Of a stretch of DNA of 64,000 nucleotides, positions 55,308 to 64,000 are shown piece by piece; positions within the stretch are counted from its first letter, which is position 1; every line of letters begins with the position of its first letter. Source of the stretch: Branchipolynoe longqiensis (lineage: Eukaryota > Annelida > Polychaeta > Phyllodocida > Polynoidae); assembly GCA_030323885.1 (NCBI GenBank), contig CM059189.1, positions 46,693,015 through 46,757,014 of the forward strand. The letters run 5' to 3'. A program made the translations under genes and the position numbers. The notes beneath the pieces were generated by a model, which ran no database searches, was not told the DNA's origin, and worked only from the letters and a program-made list of their open reading frames with translations.

Positions 55308-56000
55308 GGGGCTGTCACACTACGACGTCTGGCCATAGCATATGCCGAGGTATGCGATTTTCAACCAACACGTCAGCATATGGCGTCACATGTTACGTAT
55401 ATGTTAGGCATATGTCGAGTCCGCTTGGGATACGGCGTCATAGGTCATCATAGGTTGGCGTAGGCCGAGCCGATAAAAAATTGTTGTGCATGTTCAAAAT
55501 TGTCAAATTATGTCACCGTATGGCTCATACGTTTCTCATACGCTCAGTGTACGCTTTATGCACACGTTAGGGGTAGGTCAGGATAAGTTGGAACACATTA
55601 GCCGTACATTCAGCCTGTTGGGGACATGCAGTCCGCATACAGCCAATGGATGCATAACGTACTCCAAACATACTTTGAACATATGCCTGCTGTATCTCCA
55701 GCATACTTAATGTATGCGGCATACTTCTAGCGATGGAGTAGCATACGTTGGTCAGCGTACCGTCAGTGTATGCGAATGTTTTGTGAACATTTTGTGAGGC
55801 ACATGTATGCTCTCAATAGGTCAGAGATACGTTCTGCATAGGTTACGTACGTTGTGTGTACATTGTGTATACATTGTGTGTACACACATTTTTATCCCTC
55901 ACAGCGCGAAAATTTGGCGTATGCCAACCTATTTTGATTCTAAATTTATTTCAACATGTTACGCACACGCCGGCGCCATACGTCGTACTGTGACAGGGCC
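55308..56000 (+). mobile_element. Hairpin element HP5 (CGTATGC word) in INSC intron
   Basis: Ends GGGGCTGTCACACTACGACG and ACGTCGTACTGTGACAGGGCC. The interior consists of variants of CATATGCCG, TACGCTCAGTGTACG and GCATACTT in both orientations. Same ends as HP4 but a different internal vocabulary. Confidence 0.87.
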
Positions 56001-56189
56001 TTTACGTCGGTGATATATATATTAGGATAAATGTGACCACGCGGGTCAGAAAATAGCAATATTATATGACTCCTCCTTAGAATTAAACAGCTCCCCTCCC
56101 CCCACGCACACACACCAGTAATTAGTAATGTATGATGATTGGCGACGTATTATTACCATGAGGTGTAAGCTATGAGGGGTGGTTATGTG

Positions 56190-56735
56190 GGGTATGAGGT
56201 GCGTGAGGTGCGAGGTGTGTGAGGTGTGTGAGGTGTGATGTGTGGGAGGCGTCAGATGTTGGAGTAGATAAAGAATTCACCCGGTACTCGCAGTACACTG
56301 GTGAATACCAGCACTATATAAAAACGGTTGAAACAGCGGGGAAATGAAATGAGAGCCTAATTTCACAATCTAAGAAGTAACATTTATTCTTTGTATATGT
56401 CTTCATATTTCCCCGCTACCTTTGAGTTGAAAAATATAATAAAATATCTAGTTTAATAAGATTTAAAAGTGAAATCAACGGCATTCTATGGCCGCCATCT
56501 TGTCTTTTTACATTCTCTCCCATTTCACCAACTCTGTGCCTATATACGTATCCATTTAATACTGGAGGCAGGCATTCTACTTCCTGTTCTATACTAAAGC
56601 TATTTTCGCCCGTATTTACACTACATTGTCGTTCACCCGTGTACTACAAATACTGGGTGAATCTTTTATCTAGTGTGGGAGGTGTTGAGTGTGGGAGGTG
56701 TTGGGTGTGGGAGGTGTGAGGGGGGGGGGGGAGTC
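56190..56735 (+). repeat. GGTGTGTGAG minisatellite split by MITE-E
   Basis: G/T-rich units at 56,190-56,264 and 56,673-56,735 flank a TIR element (56,265-56,672). Confidence 0.75.
56265..56672 (+). mobile_element. TIR element MITE-E
   Basis: Ends TAGATAAAGAATTCACCCGG and GGGTGAATCTTTTATCTA with subterminal GCAGTACACTGG and TCACCCGTGTACT. Only one copy noticed. Confidence 0.6.
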
Positions 56736-56954
56736 TGCAATGTAAGGTGATTATGTATAGTGTATGTTTAATGCACAATGTTCAGGAATGCATAATATAT
56801 ATTATACAATATTATATAAATATATATTTTATAATATACTGAATGTATAGTATACATTATTTAATATATAATACATAATCTATTATATCGAGGATATATC
56901 GATTATATCGAAATAATCCTCCGGTGCAATTGACACTGGTCAACATCTGGTAAA

Positions 56955-57110
56955 GGTGAGGTGGGCCGAGATGGCGCTACTGGTACCGCTGGGTACAGTG
57001 TCGCATCTTATGGAGTATAACAAAAATAATAATAAGTAATATTCCCTTGCGTATTTTTATACTCGCATAATACATTATACATCACATAAAATAATCTATA
57101 TAGTATGGAA
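56955..57110 (+). repeat. Dispersed repeat R1
   Basis: GAGATGGCGCTACTGGTACC, AATATTCCCTTGCG and TTTATACTCGCATAATACA, as at 755-1,075. Confidence 0.65.
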
Positions 57111-57174
57111 AATATCAAATATAACATGAAACTACACCTATGATATATATATACATCTGTAGTGGTCTCCCTAC

Positions 57175-57350
57175 CTGGTCCTTGGCAAAGATGGAGTCTG
57201 CCTTGTCGAGTGCACATGCGTGCACGAGGACGCGGGCCGTGTGGTACTGGATGAGGTAGTCACATGCCATGGAGTCCATGAAGGTGATATTCGCTAGGGC
57301 GGCCACACCGAGGAGGAAGATTTCTGTGTTGGACGACTCAGCACACAGAA
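57175..57350 (-). CDS. INSC: INSC internal exon, ALANITF block
   Basis: This exon has 176 nt. Its first two bases complete a valine codon begun in the previous exon and it ends in phase 0. The acceptor is CCTCTGCAG and the donor GTAGGGAGACC. It encodes L-C-A-E-S-S then F-L-L-G-V-A-A-L-A-N-I-T-F-M-D-S-M-A-C and ends F-A-K-D-Q. The A-L-A-N-I-T-F-x-D-x-M-A-C block is a strong family match. Degenerate tandem repeats of the neighbouring intron begin within about 15 bp of the acceptor. Confidence 0.95.
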
Positions 57351-58090
57351 CTGCAGAGGAACAGTTAGGGACGCGTTATGTGTGAATGCATCACTGGTAC
57401 TTCCACTTATAATTTGCATAATACCGATAAAAGCATAACATTTTCAAAAGAAAAACATTCATATAGATTTAAGCCTAAATATCCCACTTAGATATTGGTG
57501 CAGTTATTAAATATGTATTGCTACATAGAAGGGCATTCTATGTCATTTTAATAGAACCTGCTGTGGAATCAGCTGTTGAAGGCTGTCGAATCAGAGTTTT
57601 GATGTGCATGTCAAAAATAATTTGGCATGTTTACACTTCAGATATTTGTCAATTTAGTCGTTTTAAGTCATCGGTACTTTAAACTAAAATTTGGTTGATC
57701 GTTCTAATCTACCAAATTTGAAGTAGTTCAGGAAGCAGGCTACTATGTTTAGCGAATAAAATGACAGAAACTAAAAACTATCAGACTATACAACTTAAGG
57801 CTTAATGAGTCGCCCCTCTAGTGGTTGTCAACTGAACTAGCCAGGGGAGAAGTTAGGAGTGCGTTTTGTGCGAATGCATCTCGGTTATTCGAAGTTAAGA
57901 CTAATGGATCAACAAACCCCGCCCCCCTTGTGGATCTTTGAGGAACTAACCAATGGAGCAGTTAGAGGAGGGCGTTATGTGTCAATGTATCTCTGTTATT
58001 CCTGGTTCAGCCTGACGGGTAGCGCCCTGGTGGCTCTTAGAAGAACTAGCCAGGAGAACAGTCGGGGAGGGTTGGTTGTTGGGTTGGGGT
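57351..58090 (+). repeat. Degenerate ~115-bp tandem repeat abutting an INSC exon
   Basis: Blocks GTTAGGGACGCGTTATGTG, GTTAGGAGTGCGTTTTGTG and GTTAGAGGAGGGCGTTATGTG (57,365; 57,850; 57,960), each followed by AATG(C/T)ATCTC-like sequence. A MITE-A (57,407-57,797) interrupts them. A G-run follows at 58,104-58,121. Confidence 0.65.
57407..57797 (+). mobile_element. MITE-A copy, diverged
   Basis: ATAATTTGCATAATACCGAT start and ACTATCAGACTATACAACTTA end; the interior follows the family. Confidence 0.7.
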
Positions 58091-58134
58091 GTGGGTTTTT
58101 TTTTGGGGGGGGGGGGGGGGGTGATGGGTGATTA

Positions 58135-58928
58135 TGGGTCACTCTCCTGAAGACTGGCCAGAAGTGTCACATGGAGAGTTAAAATCTAATATTTGATTTT
58201 TTAACATTTTTTGGTTGCAAATGAAAGCTGGAAATCTCCGCTTTACATTTATGTAAAATATAAATTAATGAGATAAAAAACAAAGGTGTAGTCCATGATT
58301 ACGCTATGTCTTATGTTGGTATAACATGTGTTGCTCAGATGTAACACATGTTCAGGACAAAACACAGTCTGCTTCATAAAAATCTAAGCAGAATTAAATA
58401 ATTTCCTACTTAGAAGCATATTAATCAGGGCATAATATACAGATATGTAGTGATAATATTGATAATATTGATTTGCTTTATTCACTGAATAATTAGTGTA
58501 CAATATTTGTGTGACATCCAGACACCACTGGTTACATATGTGACAGAAAGTTGTAATGTTATTTCTGAAGACATCAAATTTTTTTTTTTTAATTTAAGCA
58601 TGGATACATGTTAATAAATACTTCATTTTTGATTTGGGAACTGTTTTGTTTGATATATCAATGCAATACAAGATGTTAGTAAGGATTCAACCATGTCCCA
58701 TATGTCATCTTACAAATGGCTGACTGTAAAATGGTGGGTTTTTTTTTACAAAAACACTTCATAACTAAAAGGACCAAGGTTGCACACAGCGTATTTTATT
58801 TCCCTTATTTCTTACATCAAATCTGAACATGAATATGAAACGTATAAGGAAAAGAATAAGTAGAAAGTTTTTGTATTGATGTTTTAAAATCCCATCCCAT
58901 GCTGACCAGTTTTCAGGAGAGTGACCCA
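58135..58928. mobile_element. 794-bp TIR element next to an INSC exon
   Basis: Ends TGGGTCACTCTCCTGAAGAC and GTTTTCAGGAGAGTGACCCA (mismatch in the arm), flanked by TA (58133-58134, 58929-58930). No ORF. A Tc1/mariner-like target pattern. Confidence 0.75.
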
Positions 58929-58980
58929 TATATCTAAATATAGAAAAATGCATGTACATATGCATATATGTGGGCCTTAC

Positions 58981-59152
58981 CTGTGAGTGCCTTGATGATG
59001 TCGTCCATGTTTTCAATGAAGCCCGCCAGGTGGTGGTAGTGGTCGAGGCAGGGTGACGTGATCTGGGCGATGACCCCGGCCGCCTCTGACCGGACAGCCT
59101 CCGACACAGTGCCGTCACTGAGCATGTCCGAGAGGCAGGCGACCCCGTCCGC
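58981..59152 (-). CDS. INSC: INSC internal exon, armadillo block
   Basis: This exon has 172 nt, 57 codons plus one base. The acceptor is TGGTGCAG (59153-59160) and the donor GTAAGGCCC (58972-58980). It begins A-D-G-V-A-C-L-S-D-M-L, has a central S-E-A-A-G-V-I-A-Q-I-T-S-P stretch and ends I-I-K-A-L-T. The A-E-A-A-x-V-x-A-Q-x-T-S-P pattern is one of the clearest Inscuteable signatures. A TA-flanked 794-bp TIR element sits only about 50 bp past the donor (58,135-58,928). Confidence 0.95.
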
Positions 59153-59215
59153 CTGCACCAGCAACAATAGCATATTTTAATGTTTATCTTACTACAGATT
59201 TGTTATCTTATACGC

Positions 59216-59322
59216 CAGATGGGATGGCCGAATAGGTTGAGCGGCTACCTTCCGTGTTGGTAGGTCATGGGATTCAAACCCTTCCCGAGTCAAACTAACG
59301 GCTTAAAAAATATATACTTGTC
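59216..59322 (+). mobile_element. SINE-A head fragment
   Basis: GATGGGATGGCCGAATAGG to TATATACTTGTCATGC; the body is missing. Confidence 0.8.
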
Positions 59323-60085
59323 ATGCTAATAGACAACATCACCATTCCAGCGGCGTGGTGCATTGTGGGATGCGTGGAAGAAAAACAAACCCGCGAGAAG
59401 CAAATGGCACATGCTAATAATACACTGGGTGCAGCTATGAAATGTACTAGTTTCAGCTCATCTCAGCTCTTGTTTGATACATAGAATACCAACTAAAAAA
59501 TATATTTAATAAATTAAGATATTAATCTTTTATCCAGCATTACATTTACATCAATATAATCTTATGTCATGTGCATTTAGATTTAGAGAAATCTGGGCAC
59601 TCAGACTAGTGTTAGAGCCATAGACAGAGTCAGTCTTACTTATTTTATTCATGTTTTTATTTATATCCTATGGTTAATGACATATGTAGAACTAGAAAAT
59701 GAGTAGGGTTAATCATATTTTGGTTATATATTTCTCTGAAACAAGTATACGTTGACACATTTGGCATTTTAATATTTAGAACAAGAATTAATAATAGTGA
59801 TTTGGATATCAGCCTTAAAGTGACTGATTGTTTTTTGTGGAATTGTATGTTTCTTAGGTCAAAATGTTTAACTATGGCTACTTTTGTCTTAGTTATATTC
59901 ATCAGATCATTATATTGCATGTGTGCATACATGTTTATGCCAGATTGTTATGTATTTCTATTAATTTTGAATAAAATGGAAGTTTTATCCTACGCGTATC
60001 GGCAAACTGAATGGCCGTATGCATTTGCTTTGCTGCCAACGCCATTTTCAGCGCATGCGCAGTCAGAACGGTGACCTCATCTATT
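59323..60085. other. Unassigned AT-rich intron
   Basis: No gene seen. 59,945-60,010 shares TTTCTATTAATTTTGAATAA with 36,329 and 36,527. Confidence 0.45.
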
Positions 60086-60087
60086 AC

Positions 60088-60183
60088 CCTGGTGTTTAGC
60101 ATTACTAGGATAGTGCATGGAGCAATGAAATTAGGAAGATCAATTGTCTTCGATTGCAATTCCCCCCGCTTAATCAACTAATG
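60088..60183 (+). mobile_element. SINE-B tail fragment
   Basis: GTGTTTAGCATTACTAGG to CCCCGCTTAATCAACTAATG. Confidence 0.75.
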
Positions 60184-60267
60184 TGGGCAAAATAAAAGGT
60201 AGCATGCATCATTTGATTAGAGAGTCTCGTATTCCAATGTGGACACCAATTCAAGTACTAACAAGGC

Positions 60268-61038
60268 TTAAAGCTGCATAGTCCGATGAAAACATCAAAT
60301 TTTCAAAACCAAAACACTTATCTAGACTTAATTCTACATAATCAACTTAGATACTGGTGCACTTATTAAGCATGTTGTGCTGCATCATCATGCTGTCGGT
60401 CGCGATGCGACAAAGACTGCTTTCATTACTTGACTGCCGCTCTCCATTTAGCTCTCTGCTGTGACAGTTGCGTCCATGAGTCGGTCTTAATGTCTCTCAG
60501 CTTCAGGTGACATTTCATGAAAGCTGCCTGCAAAAGTGTTGAAGTACTGCTGGCTTTTGCAAGTTACCAGCAGCACTCTCTCGGGGAGCAAATAGAGGTT
60601 TCACACCGGCAAGAACATGTCAAGACAGGCGTAAAACTATTTGTCCCTGCAGTGGCTGGTCGGGAGATGCTGGGAGTTCCATACATCAACCGCCCTTAAT
60701 GCTGCCAAGTGACATGGTTTTCTGTTTAGGGTTTGCTCCCTTAGCCTTCGGTTCTGTCAAGAACCTATACCACAAGGCAGTGGTTTACAACTCTGCAAGG
60801 CAGGGGCTGCATAGAAGGTCGTAATAAGTCAATTTAATAGAACCTGTTACTACTAAAGTCTATGGTGCCAGAGTTTTGGCGTGCCTGCCAAAATTAATTT
60901 GGCATGTTTTGATGTCAAATATCTCCAAAGTTAGCAATTTAAAATAAAAGTTACTTCAAGCTAAACTAAAGTAGACTATAATGATTAGCATAATGTATTC
61001 ATCTAAAAAAAATGTCAGAAATTCAAAAGCATCGGACT
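60268..61038 (+). mobile_element. MITE-A copy split by LINE-F
   Basis: TTAAAGCTGCATAGTCCGATG start; interrupted at 60,384-60,808, with GCTGCAT on both sides of the insertion. Confidence 0.8.
60384..60808 (-). mobile_element. LINE-F fragment inserted in MITE-A
   Basis: Reverse of 1,552-2,057: CATCATGCTGTCGGTCGCG start and CACAAGGCAGTGGTTTACAA end. Confidence 0.8.
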
Positions 61039-61069
61039 GACTTGGTGATCAGAACAGAACACGTGTTTC

Positions 61070-61207
61070 CAATGGAATGGCCAAATGAGTTGAGTGTCCG
61101 CTTCCTGTGTGGCAGGTTATGGGGTTCAAACCCTGGCCAAGTCAAACCGATGACTTACAAATTGATACTTCTCCCTATCTAGTCTGGTATTGCAATTGCC
61201 CCTGCTT
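61070..61207 (+). mobile_element. SINE-B, internally deleted
   Basis: Head GGAATGGCCAAATGAGTT, box B GGGGTTCAAACCCTGG, short tail AATTGCCCCTGCTT. Confidence 0.7.
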
Positions 61208-61330
61208 AAAGTTGTTTAGTCCGATGCTTTTGAGTTTCTGCCATTTTCTGAGATAAATATAGCAGTTTGATCATTATAATCCACCTTACTTTAGTTTGAA
61301 GTAACTTTTATTTTAAATGGCTACCTTTTG

Positions 61331-61668
61331 CTTTTTGTTGTTGTTGTTTTACGTCCTAGCAACATCTAAGGTAATATCAAGATGGGTTCCGACTTGTGGC
61401 AGTGCGCACTCATGACTACTTTATAATGCTGCCCTACTGGCAAACCAGGCCACCAGCACCATGACCTGATATCCCAGTCAGTCACATTATCCTGACACTG
61501 AGCCGACCAGTCCTTGCCATATCCTAATAATGCCGAGCGCCTGGCTAGGAAGCGACAAGTATCAATTTTTAAGTCATTGGTTTGACTCGAGCAGGGTTCG
61601 AACCCACGAGCCCACGGTCTACCTACACGGGAGACGGACGCTCTAACTCATTCGGCCACCCCATATGG
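61331..61668 (-). mobile_element. SINE-A, near full length, nested
   Basis: GTTGTTGTTGTTTTACGTCC tail to the GGCCACCCCATATGG head. Confidence 0.9.
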
Positions 61669-61806
61669 TTAAATGGCTATCTTTTTAGATATTTGAAGTG
61701 TAAACATGTCAAATTAAGGTTAGCAAGCACAAAACTCTGCATGAACAGTATTCCCTTCTATGTAGTGAGAAATGTTTAATAAATGCGCCAGTATTTAAGT
61801 TAGATG

Positions 61807-62302
61807 CAGTACAACCCCGTTAAACCAAGCTCGGTTAAACCAAACGATCGGTTAATCCAAACTTTTTTCGGCGGCCCGGCAAAATACTACCATTTATCAT
61901 ATAAAAAACTTGGTTAAACCAAAATCAGTTAATCCAAAGTATTGTTTAATTCAAACAAAAGTGTCAGCCCCAGGCCACTTCCGGTACAGTTAAACCAAAC
62001 TTTCATGTGGTTTTAAGGTCATCTGAGACTTTTTTATATGATAAATGGTAGTATTTTGCCAGGTCGCCGAAAAAAGTTTGGATTAACCGATCATTTGATT
62101 TAACCGAGGTTGGTTTAATGGGATTAAACTGTATATACATAAAAAAACAATAATCATAGTGTCCACATACATTGTACATTCATGATGCACCCCCGTTTTT
62201 GCCAAAGCCAAGTCAAAGTCAAAAGCTCGGTTAAACCAATGATCGGTTAATCCAAACAAATTTCTAGGATCCCTTCAAGTTTGGTTTAATGGGGTTATAC
62301 TG
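61807..62302 (+). mobile_element. MITE-P2, composite form, nested
   Basis: CAGTACAACCCCGTTAAACC to GGGGTTATACTG, with an inner end near 62,131. Confidence 0.85.
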
Positions 62303-62415
62303 TATGTAGAATCAAATCTAGATAATGGTTTTGAAAATTTGATGTTTTCATCGAACTATGCAGTTTTAATCAACAAATGTAATACAAAGAAATATTAGCA
62401 GAAGATGCGCTGTAC

Positions 62416-62541
62416 CTTTTCCAGCTCAATGATGCTCTCTGACACACAGCAGATGGTGGCGACCGCCCTGAGGGCTTGACCGTGCACGGGGCTGAGGGCA
62501 GGACGGCGGCAGGTGGAGAAGAAGGCAGCCACGCCGCCCTC
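62416..62541 (-). CDS. INSC: INSC internal exon, EGGV armadillo helix block
   Basis: This exon has 126 nt, 42 codons, phase 0 at both ends. The acceptor is CTGTTTCAG and the donor GTACAGCGC. It starts E-G-G-V-A-A-F-F and continues through L-R-A-V-A-T-I-C-C-V to end I-I-E-L-E-K. The alternating small and hydrophobic residues are typical of armadillo/HEAT helices. Codon third positions are strongly G/C, unlike the AT-rich introns on either side. The GTAC donor is weaker than the GTAAG donors of the neighbouring exons. Confidence 0.93.
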
Positions 62542-62656
62542 CTGAAACAGTGTAAAGAAATCAGCCATTGCTATGAAAAGACTCTACTTCCTCCTAAGAA
62601 GTGACACTACTTCCTATGACATCCCACCTGCACGAATCGGTAAAGTGCAAGTCTTC

Positions 62657-62945
62657 CGTGCGGGAAAGAAAGGTTTGTTTTATTTAACGACACCTCTAGA
62701 ACACATTCCGTGTGGGAAAGAAAGGTTTGTTTTATTTAACGACACCTCTAGAGCACATTTATTTTTATCATCGGTTATTGGACGTCAATCGCATGGTCAT
62801 TCTGACATATTTCTTTGGAGGAAACCCGCTGTCGCCACATAGGTGGCTCTTTCCGATAAGCAGCAAGGGGTCTTTTATATGCACTTTCCCACAGACAGCA
62901 CAGCATATACCACAGCCTTTGATGAACCAGTTGTGGACCACTGGT
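62657..62945 (+). mobile_element. Mollusc-type dispersed repeat with duplicated 5' part
   Basis: AAGGTTTGTTTTATTTAACG, ATCGGTTATTGGACGTC, GGAAACCCGCTGTCGCC, GGGTCTTTTATATGCAC and CACAGCCTTTGATGAACCAG occur in order. From memory this matches a repeat widespread in molluscs. The first 53 bp are present twice in tandem (62,657 and 62,710). Confidence 0.65.
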
Positions 62946-63175
62946 TCCCATGCGGGAGATCGGGAGTTCAATTCCCAGTCGAGTCAAACCAATGACTTAC
63001 AAAATTGATACTTGTCACTTCCTAGCTTAGTACTCAGCATTAATATGATAGGGCAAGGACTAGTTGACTCAGCGTCAGGAAAATGTGACTGAGTGTGATA
63101 TTGCGTCATGGTGCTGGTAGCGTGATATCCCAGTGCGGCAGCACTATCAAGTTGCTATGAGTGATAACCGTCGAC
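62940..63175 (+). mobile_element. SINE-A fragment
   Basis: CCCATGCGGGAGATCGGGAG head remnant, then AACCAATGACTTACAAAATTG and body to about 63,170. Confidence 0.75.
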
Positions 63176-63179
63176 TTTT

Positions 63180-63422
63180 TTTTTTTTTCTTTTTTTTTCA
63201 GTACATTAGTTGTTTAAGCAGGGTAAATTTCAATCGTGGACGATTGGTCTTCCTCATTCCACTGCTCCTTGCCCTATCCTGATAATGCCGAGCGCCTGGC
63301 TAGGAAGCGACAAGTATCAATATTTAAGTCATTGGTTTGACTCGACCAGGGTTCGAACCCACGAACCCACGATCTACCAAACATGGGAGACGGACGCTCT
63401 AACTCATTCGGCCATCCCGTCT
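63180..63422 (-). mobile_element. SINE-B copy
   Basis: T-rich tail, TTAAGCAGGGTAAATTTC, box B (reversed) and GGCCATCCCGTC head. Confidence 0.88.
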
Positions 63423-63789
63423 AAGCCCTAAATTCGCCTAATTTTACACTATGACATCTCCAACCCGCAGTTTGTGTGGCATCACCCCGATATCATTCAG
63501 GTATGAATAAATGTGTAAGCAAAAATAAAATGGTTTGATTGCTGGATCGCTTGATTGATTAGTGATGGATGGAGCAGCAAGGGACAGATATTCACAGCAA
63601 AAAGTTAGTGGTTTTTATTCTGTTCATTTTGTTAATCACATTTATATGCGCGCGTTGAAATTTACACACAAATCTGAAATGGTCAGATTTGTGTCAAATG
63701 ACGGCAAAAGTGATCTCAGATACAATTTTCAAGTGGTTAAATTTGTGACAAATGCGAGGATGGAATGTGACTAGACTGGTGATGCTTAC
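63423..63789. other. Unassigned intron sequence
   Basis: No repeat recognised between the SINE-B and the INSC exon donor. Confidence 0.5.
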
Positions 63790-63903
63790 CCGTGATATGA
63801 GATAACACATGTGCTCTCCCTCCAGACCAAGGCTGACAAGGTCATTAATGGTGGCCCGGACGCTGAACACACTGGAGTCATTATCCAGACTCGAAGTCAG
63901 TTT
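63790..63903 (-). CDS. INSC: INSC internal exon (first one in window)
   Basis: This exon has 114 nt, 38 codons, phase 0 at both ends. The acceptor reads CCCTTTCAG before the exon (plus strand 63904-63912) and the donor is GTAAGCATC (63781-63789). It encodes a piece beginning KLTSSLDND and ending CYLISR. The end of this block runs directly into the EGGV start of the next exon, a junction that looks conserved in Inscuteable. The piece leads into the armadillo-type repeat region. Sequence to the right (63,904-64,000) is intron. Exons further 5' are outside the window. Confidence 0.9.
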
Positions 63904-64000
63904 CTGAAAGGGCATGATTTTTGTTAATGGGGGGAAATAAACAACAAATAAAGTCAATCTCAGTCAGTGCATACAGCTTGCATGTACCCCCTGCCCCCCA

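Larger units (their letters stand above)
61207..62371 (-). mobile_element. MITE-A copy with two nested insertions
   Basis: Reversed MITE-A from TTAAAGTTGTTTAGTCCGATG to TTTTCATCGAACTATGCAG. It holds a SINE-A (61,331-61,668) and a MITE-P2 (61,807-62,302). Confidence 0.8.
49474..63903 (-). other. INSC: Inscuteable (INSC) gene, 3' part, seven exons
   Basis: Gene-level entry. Seven minus-strand exons (63790-63903, 62416-62541, 58981-59152, 57175-57350, 54047-54275, 52691-52767, 49474-49614) join through GT-AG introns with consistent phase into 1,035 nt, that is 344 codons and a stop. The product matches the C-terminal armadillo-type half of Inscuteable as I know it, including the EGGV block, an A-A-L-A-N-I-T-F block, the A-C-E-R-V-Q-Q-K-A-A block, the S-D-A-V-L-V-A-C-L-A-A block and the terminal E-E-S-F-V. 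Known role: an adaptor joining Par3/Par6/aPKC to LGN/Pins-G-alpha-i at the cortex to orient mitotic spindles. The N-terminal LGN-binding region must lie beyond the right edge. Introns run from about 1.2 to 3.3 kb and are full of transposons. Confidence 0.95.

Noticed and set aside
60517..60699. Small protein starting M-K-A-A-C-K-S-V-E, found near 1.7, 31.6 and 60.5 kb
   Set aside because: It is the antisense strand of the LINE-F repeat; the sense strand carries the RT C-terminal remnant.

Overview
This is a repeat-dominated stretch of an animal nuclear genome. GT-AG introns interrupt the only confidently recognised gene, intergenic and intronic DNA is packed with SINEs, LINE fragments, MITEs and minisatellites, and there is no bacterial-style gene packing. 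The gene is the metazoan polarity gene inscuteable. One dispersed repeat (about 62,657-62,940) resembles a repeat I remember from mollusc genomes, so a mollusc or other lophotrochozoan is my best guess; that rests on memory only.

Right end (49,474 to beyond 64,000, minus strand): the 3' part of an Inscuteable (INSC) gene. Seven exons join in phase into 344 codons plus stop. They encode the armadillo-type C-terminal domain and end in the PDZ ligand E-S-F-V-stop. The 5' exons, including the LGN/Pins-binding region, lie beyond the right edge. The introns hold a truncated LINE, a solo LTR, a 49-bp satellite, MITEs, hairpin elements and SINEs. Downstream of the stop the DNA turns at once into a minisatellite about 2.3 kb long. 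That array contains two further copies of the last-exon 3' end, each still ending in -(S/T)-F-V-stop.

Left end (4,190-6,210, minus strand): a CpG-rich area with two weaker gene candidates. One is a possible first exon (4,198-4,238) downstream of an ETS/CRE-like composite site. The other is a phase-compatible two-exon model (6,098-6,208 joined to 5,839-5,979) whose product would end in I-E-T-L-stop. I cannot name either.

The remainder (about 6-49 kb) holds no convincing host gene. It contains at least four tRNA-derived SINE families; solo copies of one LTR family (two with perfect 4-bp target duplications); fragments of several non-LTR retrotransposons; a TTAA-ended MITE family in about ten copies; two pogo/Tigger-like MITE families; several other TIR elements; and large purine/pyrimidine or trinucleotide arrays whose long open frames are artefacts.

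The most unusual structural theme is a set of long hairpin (foldback) elements, several with ends related to GGCCCTGTCACAC. Their arms are built from degenerate reiterations of one short element-specific word: ACGTTCAACT at 22.4 kb, GCGCGCC/ACACG-like at 15.7 and 37.6 kb, CGTATGC-like at 55.3 kb, CCGGACA at 17.8 kb, ATGCGG at 23.1 kb, and CCGGGG/ATCCGG at 13.7 kb. They look like one structural class in which a subterminal word has been repeatedly amplified.
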